Shown in pieces: positions 36,101 through 51,100 of a stretch of 64,000 bases of DNA. The notes beneath the pieces were generated by a model, which did no database searches, was not told the origin of the DNA, and saw only the letters and a list, made by a program, of their open reading frames with translations. The position numbers and the translations under genes were made by a program. The DNA comes from Watersipora subatra. Its lineage: Eukaryota > Bryozoa > Gymnolaemata > Cheilostomatida > Watersiporidae. How positions within the stretch are numbered: the first letter of the stretch is position 1; each line of letters opens with the position of its first letter. Location: contig NC_088709.1 of the NCBI RefSeq assembly GCF_963576615.1, positions 19,485,243-19,549,242 on the forward strand, in the 5' to 3' direction.

Positions 36101-39100
36101 TGCAAGTAATATGCATGTAATAACAGGGCTGTAATATGTAAGTAATATGTATGTGATAACAGGGCTGTAATATGTAGGTAATATGTATGTAATAACCGGG
36201 CTGTAATATGTAAGTAATATGCATGTAATAACTGGGCTGTAATATGTAAGTGATAACAGGACTGTAATATGTAGGTAATATGTATGTAATAACAGGGCTG
36301 TAATATGTAAGTAATATGTATGTGATAACAGGGCTGTAATATGTAGGTAATATGCATGTAATAACAGGGCTGTAATATGTAAGTAATATGTATGTGATAA
36401 CAGGGCTGTAATATGTAGGTAATATGTATGTAATAACCGGGCTGTAATATGTAAGTAATATGCATGTAATAACAGGACTGTAATATGTAAGTAATATGCA
36501 TGTAATACCAGGGCTGTAATATGTAGCTAATATGTATGTAATAACCGGGCTGTAATATGTAAGTGATAACAGGACTGTAATATGTAGGTAATATGTATGT
36601 AATAACAGGGCTGTAATATGTAAGTGATAACAGGACTGTAATATGTAGGTAATATGGATGTAATAACAGGGCTGTAATATGTATGTAATATGCATGTAAT
36701 AACAGGGCTGTAGTATGTAAGTAATATGCATGTAATAACAGGACTGTAATATGTAAGTAATATGCATGTAATACCAGGGCTGTAATATGTAGCTAATATG
36801 TATGTAATAACCGGGCTGTAATATGTAAGTGATAACAGGACTGTAATATGTAGGTAATATGTATGTAATAACAGGGCTGTAATATGTAAGTGATAACAGG
36901 ACTGTAATATGTAGGTAATATGGATGTAATAACAGGGCTGTAATATGTATGTAATATGCATGTAATAACAGGGCTGTAATATGTAAGTAATATGCATGTA
37001 ATAACAGGCCTGTAATATGTAGGTAATATGCATGTAATAACAGGGCTGTAATATGTAAGTAATGTATGTAATAACCGGGCTGTAATATGTAAGTAATATG
37101 TATGTAATAACAGGACTGTAATATGTAGGTAATATGCATGTAACAACAGGGCTGTGATATGTAGGTAATATGCATGTAATAACAGGGCTGTAATATGTCA
37201 GTAATATGTATGTAATAACAGGACTGTAATATGTAGGTAATATGCATGTAACAACAGGGCTGTGATATGTAGGTAATATGCATGTAATAACAGGGCTGTA
37301 ATATGTAAGTAATATGCATGTAATAACAGGGCTGTAATATGTAGCTAATATGTATGTAATAACCGGGCTGTAATATGTAAGTGATAACAGGACTGTAATA
37401 TGTAGGTAATATGTATGTAATAACAGGGCTGTAATATGTAAGTAATATGTATATGATAACAGGGCTGTAATATGTAGGTAATATGCATGTAATAACAGGG
37501 CTGTAATATGTAGGTAATATGTATGTAATAACAGGGCTGTAATATGTAAGTAATATGCATGTAATAACAGGACTGTAATATGTAAGTAATATGCATGTAA
37601 TACCAGGGCTGTAATATGTAGCTAATATGTATGTAATAACCGGGCTGTAATATGTAAGTGATAACAGGACTGTAATATGTAGGTAATATGTATGTAATAA
37701 CAGGGCTGTAATATGTAAGTAATATGTATGTGATAACAGGGCTGTAATATGTAGGTAATATGCATGTAATAACAGGGCTGTAATATGTAGGTAATATGCA
37801 TGTAATAACAGGACTGTAATATGTATGTAATATGCATGTAATAACAGGGCTGTAATATGCCTGATTTTAATGCCAGATTTGCAGAGAGAAATCATCAGTT
37901 CACTAGGACTATAATAGGTGCTACCTGCATAGTCTTGCATGCGTAATCTGTAGGTAAGGACCAGACATGCCTGTGAAGCTTAGAATCTCTTCCCAGCTAA
38001 AGGTGTAGCCCTTCATTCTACTTAGCCTGAGATCATATATAATGACAGCACTGATGCCAAGAATCTCTGCTACTCTTTCCAACTCCTCACCCGTAGTTTT
38101 CGTGGCTAGAAAGGTAAATAGGCAAGTGCGAAACTTGGTCTAGTACTAGTTTAACTTACTACTGTATACTAGTCTACCATATTTACTACTGTGTACTAGT
38201 CTATCATATTTACTACTGTATACTAGTCTATCATATTTACTACTGTATACTAGTCTATCATATTTACTACTGTATACTAGTCTGTCATATTTACTACTGT
38301 GTACTAGTCTATCATATTTACTACTGTATACTAGTCTATCATATTTACTACTGTGTACTAGTCTATCATATTTACTACTGTATACTAGGCTATCATATTT
38401 ACTACTGTGTACTAGTCTATCATATTTACTACTGTATACTAGTATATCATATTTACTACTGTGTACTAGTCTTATCATATTTACTACTGTGTACTAGTCT
38501 ATCATATTTACTACTGTATACTAGTCTATCATATTTACTACCGTATACTAGCTCTTCCTACAGTGCTAATGCAAATGTTGACAAATTGATTCAATTTATC
38601 CAAAATCAACTAAAATAAATTGATAAGGTATGACTCATAAATCAATTCCACAAAAACTAATCTCACTTTGAATAACAGAATATACGTGGTGTAACATTTT
38701 CCTGTTTTCCTGCTTCGACAATGCTGTAAATTTTTAAAGAACCAACATTCAAGCCACAAGAATCGGTTTAAAGATTTACATAAATTATGGAAGACTGTAA
38801 GATAGCTGTAATTAATCTTGGCTCAAATACAAAGAGGCTTCAATGATACTGTTTATTTTCTCCGAGTTGCAAAGTTAACGTAAAACACGATCTGAAAGAA
38901 AAGGAAAAAGACAGAGGTTTGAGAGAAACCAAGAGACGGAATAGGAATAGAAGGCAGCAGTGTGCAGAGTGTTAAAGATGAACTTCCACAAAATTTGAGT
39001 AGATTTAATCAGAATGTATCGGAATTTTTTTATCATTTGTGATTGTTTTTGATGTTTGAGGTGGTCTAACTGTCAAGATGTTTTAAGATAAAAATCGACA

Positions 39101-42100
39101 AAACTTGATCGCGGTTAATACACTCGGAAGAAAAATACATGTGAAATGACGTCACTAGTTGCTATCATCGCGATAGTTGATATCAGCTATTGTGTTCAAG
39201 TTGCAGCGTTAAGTGTCTCTATTCTGTCAGTCTCTTTGCAATTATAGACGTCATAATCACACTTCATTTGAGCTGAGCGTTTTAATCCCGACCAAGTTTG
39301 GTCAATTTCAATCTTGAAATATCTTGGCAGTCATATCACCTCAAATATAAAAAACAATAGCAAATGATAGAAAAATACCGATAGTTTCTGATAAAGTCTA
39401 TCAAGACTCTGTGCAAGCTTATCTTTAAAGGTAAAACAAGCTGATCGGTTGTTAGTTGCGACAGGGTTTAACAGATGGATAGTAGCTAACTTTGAGCATG
39501 TTTCATCTTGAGCAGCATTTTATGCTTTGCCTCTTCCAAGATGTCAGCGAGCAGGACTGTTGTACCCTTGCGTGTGCTCATACCATTCACTCTGCCAAAC
39601 TTGACATGCTCAATCCTGCAATGACATGAGGTGAAGTTAGCAGCAATACAGTTGTCGGTGCTGTAAGCTAAAATTTGTTTTTTCTCACAATAACTAAGAC
39701 ATTCCTCCAAAAACATGCGTTTGCAATTTGTGCTTTCACTTGAATTTGCTATCAAAATATTGAAATCCTTTTAAAGAGTGTTTACAGAGCGAGTGTTAGA
39801 TTAAATACAAAACATGGAGCCGTTGCTAGTGTTGAGTTCAATAAAAACGATAGAAAGGTAAGGCTAGCTTTAAGGTACTCATTAAGGAGTTACAGAGTTA
39901 ACAACGGGTTCGCACCGGCACACGGTTTGTCTCAAAATAAAAGAATTGTACACAAACTATACATTACGGCTACAATAGAGTATTTAGTAACTCTGTGAAA
40001 AAAAACTAAAGAAAATGCTTACATGTAAAATAACTTAAACTTTGTAAGATTAAGAACAGCAAATATAAACATCTGAGAGAAAATATATTAGATGTTTATG
40101 AACCTAACAAACCATAGTAGTTTCTTCCCTTCATCAAAATTATATGAACTATGTATACTGTATATAGTTTACATAATTTTGATGAAGTGAAGAAACTGCT
40201 ATGGTTCGCCAGGTGCATTCGTGTATATTTATAAACTCACAAAATATATACCATTTTAAACCTACACTACCTATGCTAATATACACGCATATGTGGTTGT
40301 ACTAACATAACATGCATATTCCTTCTTAATGAACTTAATATATAATAATCACGATTGAGGTTTAGTATTAGATATGCACACCACACGCATGAACTATAAT
40401 TTGTCATCCTACCAAATGTACATGAGTTGTAGTTACACTCAAATCATAAGCAACTGGTAAAGGAGTTATCTACTCTCGTATACTGTACAGATCGTTCAGC
40501 TTTTTTGTTGTTTCTGTAGACATAATAAACAGTAAACTCAACACACAAGAACCATGGGTTACACCTGGCAGTATGAAATGGTTTTATCTGTCCAATGATA
40601 TATTTTTTATAATCAATTGTATATCTTAGCAGCGAAAATTTCCATATCTGTATCTAGCACCGTATTGAGAACAGCTTCAACTAGATTAGAAGTCTTCCAA
40701 CTATAACTCACACCACTGACACTTACAGCTCAGTTGCTGATTGTGAGGAGTGTGGAAGTAGTTTTAGTTTATCAACGATAGCCCCGATGTTAGTTATATG
40801 AGACTGTTGCCCGTGCTCTACCTGCAATAGAGAAAATAGAACACAGCAATCATTAAACATCTGTGGATAGTATATACAAAGGAAGCCAGCTCATACCAGC
40901 CATGACAGAGTCTCATATCAGCCATGACAGTCTCATATCAGCCAGGCAGAGTCTCATAGCAGCCATGGCAGAGTCTCATACCAGCCATGACAGAGTCTCA
41001 TATCAGCCATGACAGTCTCATATCAGCCATGACAGAGTCTCATAGCAGCCATGGCAGAGTCTCATATCAGCCATGGCAGAGTCTCATACCAGCCATGACA
41101 GAGTCTCATATCAGCCAGGCAGACACTCATATTAGCCATGACAGAGTCTCATAACAGCCATGGCATAGTCTCATACCAGCCATGACAAAGTCTCATATCA
41201 GCCATGACAGAGTCTCATATCAGCCAGGCAGAGTCTCATAGCAGCCATGGCAGAGTCTCATATCAGCCATGGCAGTCTCATACCAGCCATGACAAAGTCT
41301 CATATCAGCCAGGCAGACACTCATAGCAGCCATGACAGAGTCTCATAGCAGCCATGGCAGAGTCTCATACAAGCCATGACAGAGTCTCATATCAGCCATG
41401 ACAGTCTCATATCAGCCATGGCAGAGTCTCATATCAGACATGGCAGAGTCTCATATCAGACATGGCAGAGTCTCATAAAATAATAGTACGGCCTAACGCA
41501 GAATGAGAGTGAAATAGAAAGAGAAACTCTGTGTTGAAGACTTCCAGCTAACCAATCGCATGCCTCAAGCATTAACACTTAAACATGATAAGGCAACCAA
41601 ATAAGTGAGTTAGAGTCAACACCTTACCACATAAATCATCTTGTCAAACTTATAGGCATCATGTCTAGAGAGGAAGGCTGCCACATCTCTGCAACATCAA
41701 TAAAGCTTCAAATGATGAAGATGGGAGGTAGGAGACACGCTAGAGGTGAACTACTATCTATAACTCTATAAACAGCAATATCGTTGGTATCAGCCTCTCA
41801 ATATTTATTTAGCAATGCGCAACTGTATACTCAGAGTTGTGAGTTTATCGATAGCTTCAAAAGATTAGACAACTTCTGATCCAATAGCTGAAGTGCTAAG
41901 TCAAAATTATTGGGTGTGACCAATAAATGAATGATTGCAATATACTGTCATACCTGGACATACGAGCTTAATGAGTTTTGGAACTGAGCTTGCATGCTAA
42001 TGTGCTTGCATCTCAATGCAAAACGTCTTACATAAAATAAATAAAAACAAATTGATACATTCCTATACTATGAAAAAACCACCTAAAACAGGGTGTTACG

Positions 42101-45100
42101 TTGAAAAAAACATGTTTTTAATTGTTGCAATTCAGTACCTACACTCACAAAGTAACCAATACCTATTTAGTGGTTATGATCTCCAATAAAATGCAACATT
42201 ACCATGTACAGTACCGTATAAAGTTTTTGACTATGTACAGTACTGTGTAGAGCTCTTACCTTCGAGACAGACGTAGTGGCTAACGACAGTGGAAGAGACG
42301 TGACAGCAATGCATTCAGCACACTAGAATTTTGTGACGCTAGGTAAGATAACATGAACTTTGAATTTAACTACAATGAAATTAGTTTACTAAACACATAC
42401 ACTTAAACACTTACACTTGAAAAAAGGTAAGTTTTAACCTTTTACTAACCTTAATTTTAATTTTGTTTTCCCCAAAAATTTTTATTATCCGTTTTTGGCT
42501 TAACGCTTTTTGCCTCACTAACTTTTAGCTAGTCTTTTTAAAACTTTTTAAAATTGATTTACCGAAAAAGAGCAAGCGATGCTGATCTTGTAAAGTGGTC
42601 TCTCGCATACTCAGCCATCTAGTAGCTATCGAGAGCTCGCATGCTCTTGTAATCTCAAAGTTTTCTCGCATTTCAAGGCAGAAATTAGCTCTATATTTTG
42701 CTTGTATCTCAATTTTCTCACATGTTGGGACATTCCTACGTCAAGGTCTGACCGTAGAATAGGACCATCCAGGGAGTTGTCTTACCTGCTGATATACAAA
42801 GTTGATCCATTACTCTTGAGAAGCACAACTTTCTGCTCCTTGCCTCTGTCGGTCACATCTACACAGTAAGCACCATCTCTACAAGGTAGCACATGCGGTG
42901 CATGGAACAGAGTATAACATGAATTCACACTGGACCAAGGGTGAGGAGACAAGCCGGACTCACTGTTCAATGAGCACACCCTCTTCTTTCAACCTTTCCA
43001 TCAGTCTCTTGCCAGTCACATGTTGTTCAGATTCCCACTCGTAAACATCGAACTGTACGCCGAGACACTGCCAACAGACAGGATGTGATGTAATACGGAC
43101 ACTGCCAACAGACATGCAGGATGTGATCTAATATGGATGCACGTGTACAGTGCTTACAAAGGAAATACATCTTTTTTATTTGATAAAAAGATAGACCAGT
43201 AGGTGAGACTTGGTACTAACTATAATAGCCATAGACTTGGTCCTAACTATAATAGCCATAAACTTGGTACTAACTATAATAGCCATAGACTTGGTACTAA
43301 CTATAATAGCCATAGACTTGGTACTAACTATAATAGCCATAGACTTGGTACTAACTATAATAGCCATAGACTTGGTACTAACTATAATAGCCATAGACTT
43401 GGTACTAACTATAATAGCCATAGACTCAGTACTAACTATAATAGCCATAGATTTGGTACTAACTATAATAGCCATAAACTTGGTACTAACTATAATAGCC
43501 ATAGACTTGGTCCTAACTATAATAGCCATAAACTTGGTACTAACTATAATAGCCATAGACTTGGTACTAACTATAATAGCCATAGACTTGGTACTAACTA
43601 TAATAGCCATAGACTTGGTACTAACTATAATAGCCATAGACTTGGTACTAACTATAATAGCCATAGACTTGGTACTAACTATAATAGCCATAGACTCAGT
43701 ACTAACTATAATAGCCATAGATTTGGTACTAACTATAATAGCCATAAACTTGGTACTAACTATAATAGCCATAGACTTGGTACTAACTATAATAGCCATA
43801 GACTTGGTACTAACTATAATAGCCATAGACTTGGTACTAACTATAATAGCCATAAACTTGGTACTAACTATAATAGCCATAGACTTGGTACTAACTATAA
43901 TAGCCATAGATTTGGTACTAACTATAATAGCCATAGACTTGGTACTAACTATAATAGCCATAGACTTGGTACTAACTATAATAGCCATAGACTTGGTACT
44001 AACTATAATAGCCATAGACTTGGTACTAACTATAATAGCCATAAACTTGGTACTAACTATAATAGCCATAGACTTGGTACTAACTATAATAGCCATAGAT
44101 TTGGTACTAACTATAATAGCCATAAACTTGGTACTAACTATAATAGCCATAGACTTGGTACTAACTATAATAGCCATAGACTTGGTACTAACTATAATAG
44201 CCATAGACTTGAGAGAATATCTTCAGAAAATAGTCACGAGAACTCTACAGGAAATATACAGGTTAAATATGAGCTTCATGGGTCTAACGAAAAAAGCAGA
44301 GCCTTGATAGAAATGCCTTAAGTCTCACATCATTGTAACTATTAACACAGACAGAGATGCACCCTTCATGAAAGCTTTTGCTAAACAAATCATGGGATAA
44401 ATATTTCTAGATTGACCCATCACCATAATAACACCATAATGATATTGACATTATTTGAGCAAACAATTTTTAGCCAGGGGTCTGCAGCAACGTGATCAAA
44501 TCACATACCTAGGCTAGTTTTAGTTGTCCATGACTTTTGCTGTTCATCGAAGAACTAAAGCTAATAATACTAAGCTGTTTTAAAGACTAGTTCTACTAAG
44601 GCAGAGGAAATACAATACTCTCCCCTCCTCTTACCAAGACCAAAATAAAGGAGCGTGGGTAGAATACCTGGTAGAGTTGCCTGTAGTTGTCTACACTTGC
44701 TTCTCTCACCCGCTGCCATAGCTCTCTTATACGAGGCTCTCCTGCCAAGCAAGCAACAATCTATCAGTACTGACATGAGAGAAGACATAATGAGCTCTAA
44801 CACATTTCAATCAACTCATCTTTCAATTCTATAGAAAGCAATAGAGAGAACTGACAGCGATTGACTCATCAGGTAAATAGAATCAAGAGAAGATAACAAA
44901 CATTATTTTTGTAAAATTTTCCCCAGAGTGATATTATCCGATTCATACTAACCCCTTTCCAAGTCTAAACACGCCCGCTCAGCCTCTTCAGCCAAACTAG
45001 GATCCTTGTCAAGCAGTCTGTTGATTTTAACATAAATTTCGTACAAGTGTTGAACTGCGTTAGTCTCTAACTCCGCACTGTCCCCATATAGCCTGTAGCC

Positions 45101-48100
45101 AGCTGTCACCAGACCTGAAGAGTATTAGCATATTACTGCCCAAAGTCACTTTAGAAACACAGACCATCTGAATGCTATAAATATGGCTACCACGCAGCAT
45201 TTAAAACACACACCTACTCGATAACTTCGAGTATTTAGGAGCCACCAGCATAACATTTGTACATTTTTTTGCATTCACTGCATGCTTTTTCACTTAAAAC
45301 AACATAATAACCAAACAACATAGATAAAATCACGCTAATTGTAAAGTAGCTTTGCGGCATCTTTTTGTATGACTAATTTGAAACCATAACCTCAGTCCGT
45401 GGAAACATTACACTAGTGTGCAAACCAGTTCATAATAAAAAATCAATGAATGGGGACACTGACAAGTTAACAAACTTAACTATGTAATTGAGTAACTCCT
45501 ATCAATTTTTGAAATATGTATAAAGAAGCAGTCTGATAATCATGTCTATTGATAATGTTGAAATTTATGGATTAAACTCCATGCATTGAATCTACAGTCA
45601 GATTCTAATCCAGCCAGTGTCCAACCACGGGATTCACTAATATATTGTTCCCCGCCAATTATCAGCCAGTTTATAACCAGAGCTGAGACATCATCAAATA
45701 CATACAAAACAATAATGAGTGAAAAAGTTTAATGCAAAAGGTGTAAGTGTACATAAACTACCCGATTAGATGTGTCCAATACGTACCAAACTGGGTGCCC
45801 CAGTCTCCAAGATAATTAAGCCTCAGAACACGGTCCCCTAGAGCTGAGCGAATGTTGGATATATAGCTGCCAATCATAGTCGAGCGCAGATGACCAGCGT
45901 GAAATGGCTTCGCTATGTTTGGAGAACTACAGTCATCATAAATCATGAACATACCTGTTGATGACCACAGTACATAGGACACGGCTTTATAAATAAAGAA
46001 GAAATTTCCTATTTAACTTCCTACGAAGAGATACAATGATTATAAACTTGTTTGAGTGACAGTAATTGAAACGTTTCACCGAACACTAGACAATAATTTT
46101 AGGAGTCATCTCTCTTATCAACGATTATCAAAAATAATTTGTCTGCCTGATTTTAAAATATAAACGAATAACAATGCTGCTAACCCAGTATGCACTCATT
46201 GTACTGTTACATGATGTAATAAACAATGCTGCTAACCCAGTATGCACTCATTGTACTGTTACATGATGTAATAAACAATGCTGCTAACCCAGTATGCACT
46301 CATTGTACTATTACATGATGTAATAAACAATGCTGCTAACCCAGTATGCACTCATTGTACTGTTACATGATGTAATAAACAATGTTGCTAACCCAGTATG
46401 CACTCATTGTACTGTTACATGATGTAATAAACAATGCTGCTAACCCAGTATGCACTCATTGTACTGTTACATGATGTAATAAACAATGCTGCTAACCCAG
46501 TATGCACTCATTGTACTGCACTCATTGTACTGTTACATGATGTAATAAACAATGCTGCTAACCCAGTATGCACTCATTGTACTGCACTCATTGTACTATT
46601 ACATGATGTAATAAGAATGCTGCTAACCCAGTATGCACTCATTGTACTGTTACATGATGTAATAATAGTTATTTTTGCTTTCACTTTATGTACAGCTGTT
46701 TGCTTCTAAGAAGATAGTTAGGCACATAAAATTTCCTACAATAAATAAAACAGGCATGAGCAAAATACCGGTTTCAGTATGTACAAATAACAAACTTACT
46801 AACAAACTTGCATACAGTCTACATGCATCTGAGAAGTTTAAGCATGTAAACAACAATTCATAGAAATACTGGTGATTTTTTTATAATTGAAGTATTTTGT
46901 AACTTTGTGAATGTTTACATGATTAAAATTGGGTTAAAATTAAGATCATCAGTTTGTAAAAAATAAAAATGAGAAATTGATTCACATGAGAACAAATACG
47001 TGACAACTATGAAACAAGGATGAGAATGAACGAATGAGACATCTGGGAACTAATAAAGGTGATACTTACAATCAGTTACAATGTTGTTTATGCTCGTAGC
47101 TACTTGTATATACTGTTATACATACCTACATACTGTTATACACACCTACATACTGTTATACACACCTGTATACTGTTATACACACCTACATACTGTTATA
47201 CACACTCGTATACACACCTATATACTCTTATATACACCTACCTACTGTTATATACACCTACATACCGTTCTACACACCTACATACTGTTATACACACTCT
47301 ATATACTGTTATACACACCTACATACTGTTATACACATCTGTATACTGTTATACACACCTACATACTGTTATACACACTCGTATACACACCTATATACTC
47401 TTATATACACCTACCTACTGTTATATACACCTACATACTGTTATACACACCTACATACTGTTATACACATTCTATATACTGTTATACACACCTACATACT
47501 GTTATACATACCTACATACTGTTATACATACCTACATACTGTTATACATACCTACATACTGTTATACACACCTATATAATGTTATACATACCTACATACT
47601 GTTATACACACCTATTTACTGTTATGCACACCTACATACTGTTATACACACTCTTATACACACATATATACTGTTATATACACCTACCTACTGTTATATA
47701 CACCTACATACTGTTCTACACAGCTACATACCATTATACACACTCTATATACTGTTATACACACCTACATACTGTTATACATACCTACATACTGTTATAC
47801 ATACCTACATACTGTTATACACACTCTATATACTGTTATACACACCTACATACTGTTATACACACCTGTATACTGTTATACACACCTACATACTGGTATA
47901 CACACTCATATACACACCTACATGCTGTTCTACACACCTACATACTGTTATACACACTCTATATACTGTTATACACACCTACATACTGTTATACATACCA
48001 ACATACTGTTATACATACCTACATACTGTTATACACACCTACATACTGTTATACACACCTTCATACTGTTATAAACACCTACATACTGTTATATACACCT

Positions 48101-51100
48101 ACATACTGGGATATATACCTACACACTGTTATATACAGCTATATACTGCTATATATTACATGCTGTTAGACATACCCTTATACGTATGCTGATTTACAAC
48201 CTTATAAACTGGTATACATACTCTTATATACTGCCATACAAACACCTATATACCTCTATCAAATCCTACGTATTTCTGTTACCTTTAGAAACTATATATA
48301 GACAGTCTCTGAAATGTGCATTTTGTCATTGTTAGAGATCGTCATAGAATGGAAGAGTATGGTCTCAAATTTCTAACAACTGCTTATCACAATTTAAAAT
48401 CGTCAAAAATTTGAAGTTAGTGCTTGATTAAGAGTTATGCTCACACGCTTTAATACTACAATAAAGACAACTTAGTTTTTTGTATTTATAGATCACTGAT
48501 ATGCTTTTTATATTTTCGAGTACAAATTTTCACATTAAGTCAGCAGAACAATGCACATTATTCAAAACATTAACACGCATTTAAATATAGATAAAAACTA
48601 TAGAGGTTTTGGAGATACATGTAATAGATCATTTCTGACTGTTGTCGGATGAATTGACAGATTTACTTACTAAGTTTGGAAAAGTTTTATACGTATTCAT
48701 TCATTAAGTATGCCACATTGGAAAAAACTGCTTATTTTATGGCGTTTTTCACGATAGACGATATTTTTCTATCTGCATGGGCTGTTCATCAACTCCTCTT
48801 TGTTTCACGACAAGTGTATAGGTGAGTCTCTGCTTCTAACTAGCATTAACTTTTACGATTGAGAGCCAATTAAAAAAGGTTTTACTGTATCAAGTAATGG
48901 CACATTTCCTTTGAATCTGATGAAGCAAAGCATGTTACCATTGGTTATTGGATGAAACTCCCATATATAGTTTTAAATTAAAGAGAATTCGTCACTCCAA
49001 TGCTTAGAAATAATGGGCTAAACTACATAATGATGGAAACCAAATTTATTGAAAGAATTGTAAGCATTAAAAAAATTGATTTTCAAAACAAATCAATTTT
49101 TTTGATTTTAATTGATTTTCAAAACAAGAAATTTTTTTTCTTAGAATTGATCTTTTTGAAAAAATTAATTTAAATTAAGAAATAGCGATTTTTTGCAAAA
49201 AGTCATGATTTTCTCAGTGAGACAACCAAAGAGCTGCAAAGACAGACAGACTCACAATAGACCAAATTAACCAATGACATACCTAAAATCAATGACTAAT
49301 GATTTGCTTTTCTTTTTATAGATTTTTCCATCTGTTTCCAAGTTCCATGTATGGATATCGCTAGCAATACCGTGACCTCCAAAGGTAGTCAGCACTGTGT
49401 TGAGTATAGTTGACTTATAGAGGTCGAGATTCAAGTGAAACTTAGATGTAGTCCCTAGCTTGGGAACCATTTCCGTAGAGACATACTTGAGGGCATGACT
49501 ATGAGGCCAGGTAGAGCTAGGCCGAGTACAGAGGCTATGCAATAAAGGAGTTATCTCAGTTTCCTGCTGAGGATGCTGAAGGGTAAGACACGCTGCCGAA
49601 GCCTGACTACAACAGCACGAAAGATGACATGTAAAAGAGCCAACCATACACATTAGAAAGTTGTTGGAATAACCATACTACAGGTCATATGGTCTTGTAT
49701 GATAATTTAGAGACCTCTCTATCAAGAGATGACAAAGAATTTACAGAGTATATCAGAGTAAATAGAAATAAGTACACTTGTTTTTAAAATGAGCGACTGC
49801 ATATAAAGATGTATAAAGATACACATGAAGATCTCTAACATACTATGTGATATATAGGATGAAGCATGAGACCGAATGATTAAGTATTCAGTAAATTGCC
49901 TACAAATGTGTAGGAGGATATAAGGATGTTTAGATTTGTATAAAACTATACAAGAATACAGATGCTTGAAAGCCTAGATACACTGGCATACTTATAGAGG
50001 TGTTTACAGGTGTATGAAGGTGAACAAAAAATGTAAAACTGGTGAAAGGATTACATAGCATAGCACAAGGAAAGCCTCTATTCTAACGTCACTTTTAATA
50101 AAGTGCAATTATAGGGAAAAGGGTAGAAAAATGCAGAGTCACTCTCTATTTGAACATCACCTTTAATAAAACGCCAATATAAGGAAAAGGGCGAAAAATA
50201 CAGCGTCCAAAATATGGCTTTCAAATAGAGGTTTTACGGTACGTATAGAAGATATAAGAGTTAACCTATAAAAACATGGACTTGTAATGGCAGAGCGCCG
50301 AGAACAGACTCGATTGTCTAAACGACTATGGTGACGACCCTAGGGCCGACGCCCCGGCACAGCAGGAGAATTGGCCATAGATGAGCTAACTCAGCATTCT
50401 GTGAGAAAATAGCAGAGACTACCGAAAGACCGAGACGATCGATGGGTGGAGCCAAGCTAAAGACCATGCATATAAAAAGAGGCCAGAAAAACGCTAAAGA
50501 CCGAGATCGCTGGCAGTCTCCTGCATGTTGTTCTGTTGTAATGCGAACACATTGATCATATGCATTTATATATATTTGTGAAATATATATCCATCTTATT
50601 GCCTTTCACACAGAGGCTTAATTCTTATGGAGCAGTTAGGAAAACCGGCAGTTTCCTTTACCGACTACCTTTTGTTCTTTGGAGGAAGTTGAAATGTGCA
50701 CAAGTGGGCAAATTTCTCAGCAAGGCAGTGATCCTGTAGAACCTACAATAAACACAAGACTACATTACACGTATTACTCTCTATATTACACTTATTACTC
50801 TCTATATTACACTTATTACTCTCTATATTACACTTATTACTCTCTATATTACACTTATTACTCTCTATATCACACTTATTACTCTCTATATTACACTTAT
50901 TACTCTCTATATTACACATATTGCTCTCTATATTACACTTATTACTCTCTATATTACACTTATTATTCTCTATATTACACGTATTACTCTCTATATTACA
51001 CGTATTACTCTCTATATTACACTTATTACTCTCTATTACACTTATTACTCTCTATTACACTTATTACTCTTTATATTACACTTATTACTCTCTATATTAC

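Noticed and set aside
36060..37940. 626-codon minus-strand ORF
   Set aside because: Made entirely of the 36-bp repeat; only its first codons overlap genuine RARS2 exon 11 sequence. The peptide pattern simply follows the DNA unit.
43176..44321. Three overlapping ORFs of 342-372 codons on both strands
   Set aside because: A stop-free 27-bp unit gives open frames by arithmetic; no non-repeat coding domain is attached.
47059..48192. Two overlapping plus-strand ORFs of 362-377 codons
   Set aside because: Frames of the 20-bp array rich in Tyr, His, Leu and Thr; not a protein family.
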